Shown: positions 54,362-61,968 of the stretch, piece by piece
Layout: each line of letters begins with the position of its first letter
Position numbering within the stretch: the first letter of the stretch is position 1
Origin: Trujillonella endophytica
GTDB lineage: Bacteria; Actinomycetota; Actinomycetes; Mycobacteriales; Geodermatophilaceae
Direction: 5' to 3'
Assembly (NCBI RefSeq): GCF_019799905.1
Contig: NZ_JABGCI010000003.1
Span: 62,001 to 126,000, forward strand
Length of the DNA stretch: 64,000 bases
Made by a program: the position numbers and the translations under genes
The notes under the pieces: model-generated
Database searches by the model: none
The model's input: only the letters and a program-made list of their open reading frames with translations
Told to the model about the DNA's origin: nothing

Positions 54362-54705
54362 GGCAAGCGGATCGCGCCCGGCGACACGGGTCACCTATTG
54401 CTCACCGAGCCGTGGCCGGCGATGCCGCGCACCAACTGGGGCACCGACGAGCGCTACGAGGACACCTACTGGAGCCGCTACGGCCAGGGCGTCTACTTCG
54501 CCGGCGACGGCGCCGGACTCAACGAGGACGGCCACCTCTGATCCCTGGGCCGAGTGGACGACGTGATGACCGTGTCCGGCCACCGGATCTCCACCACCAC
54601 CGGGGTGGAGGCGGCGCTGGTCAGCCATCCGACCGTCGCCGAGGCCGTCCTGGTGGGGGCCACCGACCTCACCACCGGACAGGGCATCGTCGCCGTCGTC
54701 CTTCT
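54362..54705 (+). pseudogene. acetyl-CoA synthetase (acs) fragment
   Basis: GKRIAPGDTGHLLLTEPWPA MPRTNWGTDERYEDTYWSRY and FAGDGAGLNEDGHL, then TGA at 54539, then SLGRVDDVMTVSGHRISTT and ALVSHPTVAEAVLVGATDLT TGQGIVAVV. This matches about 115 residues of the C-terminal third of Acs, where DLWLLGRVDDVM is expected; the TGA replaces Trp and the next codon is altered. Both ends are missing; it has no start. Confidence 0.8.
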
Positions 54706-55357
54706 AGGGGTGCTCGGGGACCACCTCGATCCCTGGACGAGCATCTGGGCTGACGCTGAGCAACCAGACCGGCAGCAGGCCAGTGACGTGATCAGCAAGA
54801 GCGCGCGCGCTGCACGCCTTCGGGTCGTCCAACCACTGGACGACACACGCGAGCAGGCCCCCCACGATGAACGTCGCAACTCGGGAACTGTCCGCGACGA
54901 GTGGACGATGGGGAGCCTTGTCGACGGCTCGAGTGAACTGCTCCACCAGGGCTTGTCGCAACTGCCCGATCGGATCCTCAGCGGCGGGCTGGGCGCTGAC
55001 GAACAGAGGCCTGTGGGATGCGATGTACTCGAACAGCACCTCGTACGGAAGAGCGGACGCCGACGTACCGGTATCTGGGTCCCGACCCGTGCCACCGCGG
55101 TGCTCATCCACGCCGAATTCGTCCAGTACTCGCGCGACGGCCGCCGTTCGCAAAGCCTCTATCGAGCTGAAGTGCGCATAGAACGCCGATCGGCTGACCC
55201 GAGCCCCCCGAATGATAGAAGTGACTGTCACAGGTGCAGCACCTGCAAGCTGCCGCTCGAACTCGGCCAACAACGCGATCCGTGTCCGCTGTGCGCGTGG
55301 ATCCTCCAAGTCACCTGACCGCATCAACGCGGCCGGCGGCACTCGCGCCAGAGCCAT
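54704..55357 (-). CDS. TetR/AcrR-family regulator
   Basis: 217 residues. The HTH lies at about 22-70: RTRIALLAEFERQLAG, VTVTSIIRGARVSRSAFYAH FSSIEALRTAAVARVL. The C-terminal ligand domain is helical (YEVLFEYIASHRPLFVSAQ, ATFIVGGLLACVVQWLDDPK). No ribosome site precedes ATG 55357; an internal ATG (MRSGDLEDP) is possible. Its target is unknown; the next gene on its strand is the esterase, across the acs relic. Confidence 0.85.
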   Translation of the reverse strand: MALARVPPAALMRSGDLEDPRAQRTRIALLAEFERQLAGAAPVTVTSIIRGARVSRSAFYAHFSSIEALRTAAVARVLDEFGVDEHRGGTGRDPDTGTSASALPYEVLFEYIASHRPLFVSAQPAAEDPIGQLRQALVEQFTRAVDKAPHRPLVADSSRVATFIVGGLLACVVQWLDDPKACSARALADHVTGLLPVWLLSVSPDARPGIEVVPEHP

Positions 55358-55800
55358 GGCAGCAGTCTAGGTAACAATTAGCGCATCTCCCCACACTCCT
55401 TCGTGGCGAACGGCCGCCGCATGGCCGTCGAGGGCCGTGCCCCGTGCCGGGTTCGATTCTTGCTGGTTGCTGGCAGCTGACTGATCGGCGCACAGCGGCC
55501 CCGGTGAATGCGAGAAGCGGTGAGCGCGACGAGCTGAGCGGGACCAGAGCACCGTCCGCCTTGCTGGGACATGGCGCTCGACGCCACAGCGGGATCGACC
55601 GAGGGCCGCCGAGTCCCGGCGAACCATGCGCCGGGCCGCTGCGCTGACTGCAGAGGGACGAGGCAGCGCTCGTCCTTGCGTGTCCGACCGCTCCTCCCTC
55701 CTGGTTGACGCCACACTCGTGGTCCTGCTCAGCGATCACCTGCGGGCGGCACGGGTCGCGCTTTGATCGGTCCAGCCGGCGGTGACAGGCGTCGTCGGGT
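55358..55800. other. intergenic, no gene supported
   Basis: About 440 bp, with overlapping shadow frames only. A GGTTCGATTC segment near 55449 resembles a tRNA T-loop but has no matching stem. Confidence 0.4.
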
Positions 55801-55860
55801 CTCCTCGATGCGCTTCGATGCGCTTCGATGCGCTTCGATGCGCTTCGATGCGCCTCGCTC
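55801..55860. repeat. 10-bp tandem repeat (CGCTTCGATG x4, plus degenerate ends)
   Basis: Four perfect copies of CGCTTCGATG (55811-55850) preceded by CTCCTCGATG and followed by CGCCTCGCTC. It lies exactly at the broken 5' edge of a ligD-like fragment. A 10-bp unit shifts frame each copy, so slippage here would disrupt any reading frame. Confidence 0.85.
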
Positions 55861-56432
55861 GCACCGCACGTGCGGGAGCTGCTCGCCGAGTTCGGCATGC
55901 AGGGCTGGCCGAAGACCTCCGGCGGCCGTGGCGTGCACATCTACGTGCCCATCCAGCCCCGGTGGACCTTCACCGACGTCCGCCGGGCGGTGATCGCCTT
56001 CGGCCGCGAGCTGGAACGGCGCCTCCCCGATCGCGTGACGATGTCGTGGTGGAAGGAGGAGCGCGGCCAGAAGATCTTCATCGACTACAACCAGATGGCC
56101 CGGGACCGCACGATCGCCTCGGCGTACTCCATCCGGCCCAAGCCGCACGCCCCCGTCTCGGACCGCTGGACTGGGACGAGCTGCCCGACGTGCACCCGCA
56201 CGACTTCACCGTGCTGACCATGCCGGAGCGGTTCGCCGCGGTCGGTGACAAGCACGCGGGCCTGGCCGACCACGCTTTCGGCATCGAGCCGCTGCTGGAG
56301 CTCGCCGAGCGCCAGGCCGTCGACGCCGGGCTCGGGGACATGCCCTATCCCCCGGACTACCCGATGATGCCGGGCGAACCGATGCGGGTCCAGCCGAGCC
56401 GCGCGAGGAAGCCGGCCGGCGACGACGCCTGA
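55858..56432 (+). pseudogene. LigD polymerase/primase domain fragment (NHEJ)
   Basis: LAPHVRELLAEFGMQGWPKT SGGRGVHIYVPIQPRWTF, then VTMSWWKEERGQKIFIDYNQ MARDRTIASAYSIRPKPHAP in one frame, and after a one-base loss near 56165 LDWDELPDVHPHDFTVLTMP ERF in another. This is the C-terminal half of the LigD PolDom that adds nucleotides during end joining. It lacks the catalytic N-terminal half and starts at the tandem repeat, so it is a relic. Confidence 0.78.
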
Positions 56433-56462
56433 GTCCTCGCCTCGGCGCGACCGAGCGACGGG

Positions 56463-57257
56463 TCACTCACGACGGGCGGCCCAGCGGACGCCGTTGGACC
56501 ACAGCTTCCGGATGTTGGCATTCCCGTACGCCGTCACCCCGTCACCGGGCTGGAGGTAGACGATTCGGCTCGCCCCGTGCTCCCGGGTCCAACCGACCAC
56601 GTCGGAACCGCCGGGATGGCTCCATCCTTCTCGGTCGAATATGTGGCCGCCCATGGCCCGGAGGGTGGAGTAGAAGTTCTCCGCTCGGAAGTCGAAATCG
56701 CTCCTGAGCAGCGGTGTCACCGAGTCCTCGAGGACCACGCACAGATAGAGCTCGTCCCGCAGCTCGAACGTGCCCTCCACGCCGTGGGTCACGGGGTGGT
56801 CCCCCGCCGTCACGGTGATCCGGTGGGAGGTGTCGGGCAGGTAGCCCGAGTCGGGCCAGTCGGTCCCACGGAGTCTGCCCGGCCAGAAGTGGTAGCGGCC
56901 GCCGACGAGTTCCGCGTACCCCTCCCACGCCGGCCAGGACGCCAGCGCATGGTGCAGGAAGACCAGGCCTGTTCCACGCCGCGTCATCTCCTCGAATCCC
57001 TCGCGCACCCCGTGGGGCAGACGCGCCGGCTTGGCGGGCCCCCGGGGATCGACGCCGGGCATGTCGTAGAAGACGACCGCGTCGAACTCCGCTGCCCGGC
57101 CGTCCGCGAGGGCATCGGTCGCGGCGGGATGCTCGAGATGCGTGACGTGGAACGTGGGATCGGACTGCCAGGCGGCGAGGAACGGTTCGCGGTCGAAAGC
57201 GTGTCCTCCGGTCAGGAGCAGGACCTCGAGCCGGTCATCGGCTCCTGCGGTGCACAT
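56463..57257 (-). CDS. ThuA-domain protein
   Basis: 264 residues. The glutamine-amidotransferase-like ThuA fold: LEVLLLTGGHAFDREPFLAA W, FDAVVFYDMPGVDPRGPAKP, TGLVFLHHALASWPAWEGYA ELVGGRYHFWPG, DHPVTHGVEGTFELRDELYL and a late GASRIVYLQPGDGVTAYGNA. ThuA relatives occur in trehalose and other sugar catabolism; the reaction is not established. It is divergent from the DUF3237 gene across a 124-bp gap. Confidence 0.85.
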   Translation of the reverse strand: MCTAGADDRLEVLLLTGGHAFDREPFLAAWQSDPTFHVTHLEHPAATDALADGRAAEFDAVVFYDMPGVDPRGPAKPARLPHGVREGFEEMTRRGTGLVFLHHALASWPAWEGYAELVGGRYHFWPGRLRGTDWPDSGYLPDTSHRITVTAGDHPVTHGVEGTFELRDELYLCVVLEDSVTPLLRSDFDFRAENFYSTLRAMGGHIFDREGWSHPGGSDVVGWTREHGASRIVYLQPGDGVTAYGNANIRKLWSNGVRWAARRE

Positions 57258-57348
57258 GGCTGATCCCCATTCGAGCGACGGGCTCGCGGTGACGTGGGTC
57301 CGAGCGGACCGGGCTCCTCACCTTGCGCGGCGCGCAATGCAGGGATTA

Positions 57349-57356
57349 TGCATGCC
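57349..57356. promoter_or_regulatory. TGCATGCC site upstream of the DUF3237 gene
   Basis: Seven of eight positions match TGCATGCA; 26 bp before ATG 57382 in the gap divergent from the ThuA gene. Confidence 0.6.
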
Positions 57357-57381
57357 AAACGGCATCCCGGTAGGAGGGCAC

Positions 57382-57813
57382 ATGGAGACCAGCAGGCCAC
57401 GGTCGGTTCCCGCGCTGCGTCTCGTGCTGTCGGTCGACTTCGAGACGACCCGTGCGATCTCCCCGGCTCATCCGGAGGGGGACCGCATCGTGCTGGCAGT
57501 CACCGGTGGCACGTTCCACGGCGACGGGCCGCACGGTCGATTCGACGGGACCGTGACGCATGGCTCCGATTGGGTGACCCGGCGCCCCGATGGATCCCTG
57601 TCGCTCGATGTGCGGGCGCAACTGCTGGCCTCGGACGGGACCGTCGTCCTGATGACGTACACGGGGATCAGCGCGGACGGCGTGGTGCACACCGCTCCGA
57701 CGTTCAGTGCGCCGACCTCCTCCGCGTGGAACTGGCTCAACAAGCTGGTCTGCCTCGCCCGGGGAACGGTCCGCGACGGCGGTGTCTCGTACGAGGTCTA
57801 CACGCTCGCCTGA
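57382..57813 (+). CDS. DUF3237-family protein
   Basis: 143 residues. VPALRLVLSVDFETTRAISP AHPEGDRIVLAVTGGTFHGD GPHGRFDGTVTHGSDWVTRR PDGSLSLDVRAQLLASDG matches the DUF3237 beta-barrel pattern. No known reaction; such proteins often lie in aromatic or terpenoid catabolic clusters. TAGGAGGGCAC precedes ATG 57382. It meets the SDR gene end to end. Confidence 0.82.
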   Translation: METSRPRSVPALRLVLSVDFETTRAISPAHPEGDRIVLAVTGGTFHGDGPHGRFDGTVTHGSDWVTRRPDGSLSLDVRAQLLASDGTVVLMTYTGISADGVVHTAPTFSAPTSSAWNWLNKLVCLARGTVRDGGVSYEVYTLA

Positions 57814-57837
57814 GGGGAGGAACGTCCGGTCGGCCGG

Positions 57838-58674
57838 TCAGGCGATCGGGTCGGTGGCCAGCCGCGGACCCCACTCCTCGAGCTCGGCCAGCTGGTGCTC
57901 GAGCCGGCCGCGGACGGCGCCGGTGGCGCCCGGGTCGATGGGCACGCGCAACGGCGGGTCCTCGGCGTCGACCAGGGTGATGAGCGCACCGCCGAGCCGC
58001 CGCGGGTCCCCCGGCTGGGCACCGTTGAGCCCGGTCAGCGCACCGAGCAGACCTCCGACGGATCCCGCATACGCCTCGCTGGGGGCCACCGAGTGCATCG
58101 ACGACCCCAGGGTGTCGGTCCGGAACAGCCCCGGCTGGACGATGGTCACCCGGATGCCGAGCCCGGCGACCTCCTTGAAGAGGGACTCGGAGAACCCCTC
58201 CACCGCGTGCTTCGTCGCCGCGTAGTAGCCCATGCCCGGTGCCGCCGAGGCCCCGGCGACCGAGGACACCATGACGATCCGGCCGGAGGCCTGCCGCCGC
58301 ATCACCGGGAGGACGCAGCGGGTCACGGTGAGCGTGCCGAAGACGTTGGTCTCGAACTGCGCACGGATCTGATCGTCGGTGGCGTCCTCGATCCCCGCGA
58401 CGAGCGTGTAGCCGGCGTTGTTCACGAGCACGTCGATCCGGCCGAACGCCTCCACCGCGGCGTCCACCGCCGCCGACACCGCGCGAGCGTCGGTCACGTC
58501 CGCGGTGACCAGGCGCACGCGGTCGCCGTACCTCCCCGCGAGGTCCGCGCCGTCCCCATCGCGGCGAACCGTGCCCACGACGGTCCGCTCGGCGTCGAGA
58601 ACGGCCTCGGCGATCCCGCGCCCGAGCCCGCGTCCCACGCCGGTGATGAACCAGATCTGAGTTTCCTCCGCCAC
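57838..58674 (-). CDS. SDR-family oxidoreductase
   Basis: About 278 residues. QIWFITGVGRGLGRGIAEAV (NADP site), DVLVNNAGYTLVAGIEDATD, SSVAGASAAPGMGYYAATKH AVEGFSES (catalytic Ser, Tyr, Lys) and IVQPGLFRTDTLGSSMHS. Retinol- or steroid-dehydrogenase-like classical SDR. GTG 58674 lies 11 nt after AGGAGG; GTG 58683 is too close to that site but possible. It lies between the VOC gene and the DUF3237 gene. Confidence 0.88.
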   Translation of the reverse strand: MAEETQIWFITGVGRGLGRGIAEAVLDAERTVVGTVRRDGDGADLAGRYGDRVRLVTADVTDARAVSAAVDAAVEAFGRIDVLVNNAGYTLVAGIEDATDDQIRAQFETNVFGTLTVTRCVLPVMRRQASGRIVMVSSVAGASAAPGMGYYAATKHAVEGFSESLFKEVAGLGIRVTIVQPGLFRTDTLGSSMHSVAPSEAYAGSVGGLLGALTGLNGAQPGDPRRLGGALITLVDAEDPPLRVPIDPGATGAVRGRLEHQLAELEEWGPRLATDPIA

Positions 58675-58748
58675 GTCGGCCACGTCCTCCTGAGTCGTGA
58701 GTTTCTGTCCCCGTGTGCCCGTCGATGGAGCCTTCCGGCTGCGGGCTG

Positions 58749-59225
58749 TCAGTGCTCGGGGGGCTGGTAGCTGGTCTCCTGCCACCGGGCGAAGGAGCTT
58801 CGCGCGTCAGGGCCGAGGAGCTCGATCCACGTCCCTCCGGGGGTCTGGACGAACACAATCCGTGGCGGACTGCCCGGGAACACCACCCGTGCGGTGCAGT
58901 TCTGCGCCTCGAAGCGGAGGACCGCCGCCGCGACGTCCGGAACGAAGAAGCCGAGGTGGCGCAGCTCGAGACCGCTCCGGCCCCAGACCCCGCCCGACCT
59001 GTCCTGGATGAGCTCGAGGTAGGGCGGCCCTCCGCGGGAGTAGACCGCGAAGAACTCGGTGTCCCGCAGTTCGCCGTCCACGGTCAGGGTGATGGCGAGA
59101 TCCTTGACCTCGGTGAACTCCAGCCCGGCCGCCGTCCGGTAGAGCTCGACCGCCGCATGGATGTCGTCCACCACCACGGCCGAGTGGTAGAGCTCGAGGT
59201 CCCCGACCACTCCGTCGTCCCGCAT
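58749..59225 (-). CDS. VOC-family (glyoxalase/dioxygenase fold) protein
   Basis: 158 residues. LELYHSAVVVDDIHAAVELY RTAAGLEF and LRHLGFFVPDVAAAVLRFEA are the paired beta-alpha-beta-beta-beta modules; His (ELYHSAV, ELRHLGF) and Glu (WIELLGPD) form the usual metal site. It could be an epimerase, lyase or extradiol-type enzyme. GAGAGGGGG precedes ATG 59225. It probably shares a transcript with the SDR that follows. Confidence 0.85.
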   Translation of the reverse strand: MRDDGVVGDLELYHSAVVVDDIHAAVELYRTAAGLEFTEVKDLAITLTVDGELRDTEFFAVYSRGGPPYLELIQDRSGGVWGRSGLELRHLGFFVPDVAAAVLRFEAQNCTARVVFPGSPPRIVFVQTPGGTWIELLGPDARSSFARWQETSYQPPEH

Positions 59226-59507
59226 GGGTGTCCCCCTCTCACCGTGTCCCGCGCAGCTCCGCCCAGCCGCGGTGCGAGTGCCGGAGGCGAAAAGCACGAT
59301 GGCACACACGAGTCGAGGTCCGCGGCGTGAGCGCACGACCGTCGACCCGCGTCGGGAGCAAGGGGTATGCCGAAGGCCCGGGCAGCCCGATGACGGCGAC
59401 CACCGCCGGACGTCGCACCTCCGGTTGCACCCACGCCGCGTCCCTGGAGCCGGCCAGGAGCGCCGCACTCCTCAGGCGGAGCACGCCGGAATCGCCGGTA
59501 GGAAGGC
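59226..59507. other. intergenic, promoter of VOC gene only
   Basis: About 280 bp between the ABC-operon terminator and the VOC gene. No motif of the TGCATGCA type and no gene seen. Confidence 0.4.
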
Positions 59508-59544
59508 CCTCGGGCGCCGACTGACGAACAGTCGACGCCCGAGG
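59508..59544 (-). terminator. hairpin terminator after ABC operon
   Basis: A 14-bp stem with one mismatch (59508-59521 with 59531-59544) and a 9-nt loop, about 70-110 nt past the binding-protein gene stop. Confidence 0.65.
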
Positions 59545-59615
59545 CCAGCTCCATGAGCCGGAGTCCCGCAATCATTCACTGCCACGCGGGCCGGCGATCA
59601 GCCCGGCAACGGGAA

Positions 59616-60779
59616 CTAGGAGACCAGCCAGAGCTCCTTGTACTGCTCCTGGAAGTTCGCAGGATCCCAAGAGGTCGCACCCTCCGGCACGGTGTCGGTC
59701 GTCCAGAGCCGCTGGTTCATGAAACCGTGGCCCTCCTGATCCACGTCCATGCCCACGCTGTGCCGGGCAATCTGATCGACCATCAGCCACATTCGGTTCT
59801 CATCGGGAAGAACCACCCCCGCTTGATAGTCACCGTTCGCGATCTGCTCCACGACCGAGGGCAGGGTGGGGTTGCTGATGAAGATCTGGACATCGTTCAG
59901 GCCGGCGGCCTTGAGGGCTTGCGGAAGTCCGCTGACCAGTGCGTCGAAGCTCGTGATCACGAACTTGATGTCAGGGTTCTGCCGGATGGCAGCCACCGTG
60001 CCGGAGGCCACGTCCCCGCCGAGGTCGGCGGCGGAGATGCTCCTGTGTTCCAGGGAGCATCCGTCGCAGTGCTCGGCGATGTACTCGTCGCCCTGCGCAT
60101 CCAGGGGGGCGAGGACGGGGAAGTCTGGGGCGTTCACCAGGATGGCACTGCCGGTGCCCTCGCTGTCGACGATCATCTTATCCAGGAGCCCGTGAAGCCC
60201 ATCCGTCGAGGCCGAGTTCATGGTGTGCCCGTAGATGCCGTTCGCCTCACCCTCCGGCTCTCCGATACCACCCTGGATGAAGACCGGAATCCCTGCCTCC
60301 TTGGCTGCCTCCAGACCGGGGCCCATCACCGTGACGTTGCCGGACGTGGCGACAATGTAGTCGGCGCCTTCACTGACGGCGCGGAGGATCGCGTTGCTCG
60401 ACGACTGGGGGTCAGTCGCGTCGATCGGGATGACTGTGGTGTTCCACCCAAGAGCCCCTGTGGCCTCCGCGATGTCATCATCGAACGCGGCCGAGGCCGG
60501 CAGGTTGTACCGGACGAGGTACACCTCCTTCCCCGGGTCAGGCTTACGTGTCAGCGGGGTGTCCACCTCGATCGTTTCGATGTCTTCGAGGTACGGGGCG
60601 AGGCGCTCCTCTGCTGCCGCGACTGCGTCGTCGTCAGCCGCGCCGCCCGACCCGCCATCGCTGTCCGACGAGCTGTCGCCGCACCCTGCCAGAAGGACCA
60701 GTGCGAGCGCGCTCGACGCAGCCACGACTCCTCGGACTTTCCGGCTACGTCGCAGTTTACGAGTTGGAAGGATGTACAC
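59616..60779 (-). CDS. ABC transporter substrate-binding lipoprotein (RbsB-like)
   Basis: 387 residues. Lipoprotein signal with VVAASSALALVLLAGCGDSS (lipobox L-A-G-C) and an Asp/Gly/Ser linker; Rossmann-type lobes KEVYLVRYNLPASAAFDDDI, ADYIVATSGNVTVMGPGLEA AKEAGIPVFIQGG, KFVITSFDALVSGLPQALKA. Type-I binding fold as for ribose-like sugars, though similar proteins bind other small polar ligands. GTG 60779 follows GGAGGTAAGGCC. Third gene of the ATPase-permease-binding-protein operon. Confidence 0.9.
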   Translation of the reverse strand: MYILPTRKLRRSRKVRGVVAASSALALVLLAGCGDSSSDSDGGSGGAADDDAVAAAEERLAPYLEDIETIEVDTPLTRKPDPGKEVYLVRYNLPASAAFDDDIAEATGALGWNTTVIPIDATDPQSSSNAILRAVSEGADYIVATSGNVTVMGPGLEAAKEAGIPVFIQGGIGEPEGEANGIYGHTMNSASTDGLHGLLDKMIVDSEGTGSAILVNAPDFPVLAPLDAQGDEYIAEHCDGCSLEHRSISAADLGGDVASGTVAAIRQNPDIKFVITSFDALVSGLPQALKAAGLNDVQIFISNPTLPSVVEQIANGDYQAGVVLPDENRMWLMVDQIARHSVGMDVDQEGHGFMNQRLWTTDTVPEGATSWDPANFQEQYKELWLVS

Positions 60780-60903
60780 GGCCTTACCTCCAGAACGAGA
60801 TGGGACGAACGAAGTGCGCTGAACTGTTGAACGTCGAGGTGACGCTCCGACCCGCCGTGAGCGGCGCCCGGTTTGCAGCGTCGAGCAGTTGTGGCCGCCG
60901 GGC

Positions 60904-61968
60904 CTACTGGCGGGACGCCGCCGAATCCCGGCCGGGTGACACGTCGGTGTCCACCGGCGCACTTGCACCGGGTTCCTCGCTGTCGGAGGGATCGCCGCCC
61001 TCGTTTCGGCGGATGTTCTGCCGCCTACTGAAGAGAACTGCAGCGACCAGGGCGAGTCCGTTGAACAGGGGCGTGATCCAGAAGCCGCCTGTTGCGGACG
61101 CCAGCTGCAGCCCCTGTACCCCCAGGGCGAGGGTGAAGATCGCGAGGATCGTGCCCCAGACGTTCGGCCGGAAATTAAATTGCGTGGCCCCCAGGAACAC
61201 CGCGGCGTAGGCAGGAAAAAGCAGGGGAGCGCCGATCGAATTGGAGAATGTGCCCACCTGTGAAACGTAGACCACCCCGGCCAACCCGGACAGCGCGCCG
61301 GATGCGACGAAGGAGCCGATGACCAGGGTCTCGGTCCGCACTCCCGACAGTCGTGCTGCCTCTCGATTGAATCCCGCGGCGTACAGATGTCTGCCCAGCT
61401 TGGTGTACTGCAGGACGTACCAGACCGCGAGCGCCAGGACGAGGGTGACAAACAGGCCGTTGGGGACACCGAGGGTGCGCCCCTGCCCGAGGTCCATGAA
61501 TCCGTCGGGCAGTTGAGCAAGCACCTGCTGGTTGTCCGACAGATAGAGGGCCAAGGCCACCAGAACCTGGCTCGTCGCCAACGTGGCGATGAACGAGTTG
61601 ATGCCCAGCTTGCCCACGAGGATCCCGTTGCAGAGCCCCACGACGGAGGACAGGAACACCGCGATGAGACACATGGTGACCACACCCATGCCGGGATGAT
61701 CTCTACTCAGCATGGTGATTACGATCACCGTCAGCGCCATGTTCGCACCGATTGTGATGTCGAATTCACCGGCCACGAAGGGCAGCAGGGCAGCCATCGC
61801 AAGAATTCCGACGACCGCCTGGCTCGAGGCCACGCTCTGCATCGTGATCGGCGAGAGAAAGAGATCCGGAATGGTGACGCTGAAAACTACGAAGATGAGT
61901 ACCAAAAGGTACACGACACTGATCCGCCGTGGACTCAGCATCCTCAGGAAACCTGGGAAGTCACGCAT
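60904..61968 (-). CDS. ABC transporter permease (RbsC-like)
   Basis: 354 residues with about ten hydrophobic helices, e.g. ISVVYLLVLIFVVFSVTIPD and VVGILAMAALLPFVAGEFDI, and the family signature GEFDITIGANMALTV. NSFIATLATSQVLVALALYL and RHLYAAGFNREAARLSGVRT precede the EAA-like loop typical of BPD_transp_2 permeases. A charged C-terminal tail follows. It overlaps the ATPase gene stop by 8 nt and imports the ligand of the downstream lipoprotein. Confidence 0.92.
   Translation of the reverse strand: MRDFPGFLRMLSPRRISVVYLLVLIFVVFSVTIPDLFLSPITMQSVASSQAVVGILAMAALLPFVAGEFDITIGANMALTVIVITMLSRDHPGMGVVTMCLIAVFLSSVVGLCNGILVGKLGINSFIATLATSQVLVALALYLSDNQQVLAQLPDGFMDLGQGRTLGVPNGLFVTLVLALAVWYVLQYTKLGRHLYAAGFNREAARLSGVRTETLVIGSFVASGALSGLAGVVYVSQVGTFSNSIGAPLLFPAYAAVFLGATQFNFRPNVWGTILAIFTLALGVQGLQLASATGGFWITPLFNGLALVAAVLFSRRQNIRRNEGGDPSDSEEPGASAPVDTDVSPGRDSAASRQ

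Noticed and set aside
55445..55460. GGTTCGATTC as a tRNA gene or attachment site
   Set aside because: No matching T-stem, acceptor or anticodon arm could be drawn, and no integrase is nearby.
55801..55860. CRISPR array
   Set aside because: The repeat unit is 10 bp with no spacers and no cas genes.
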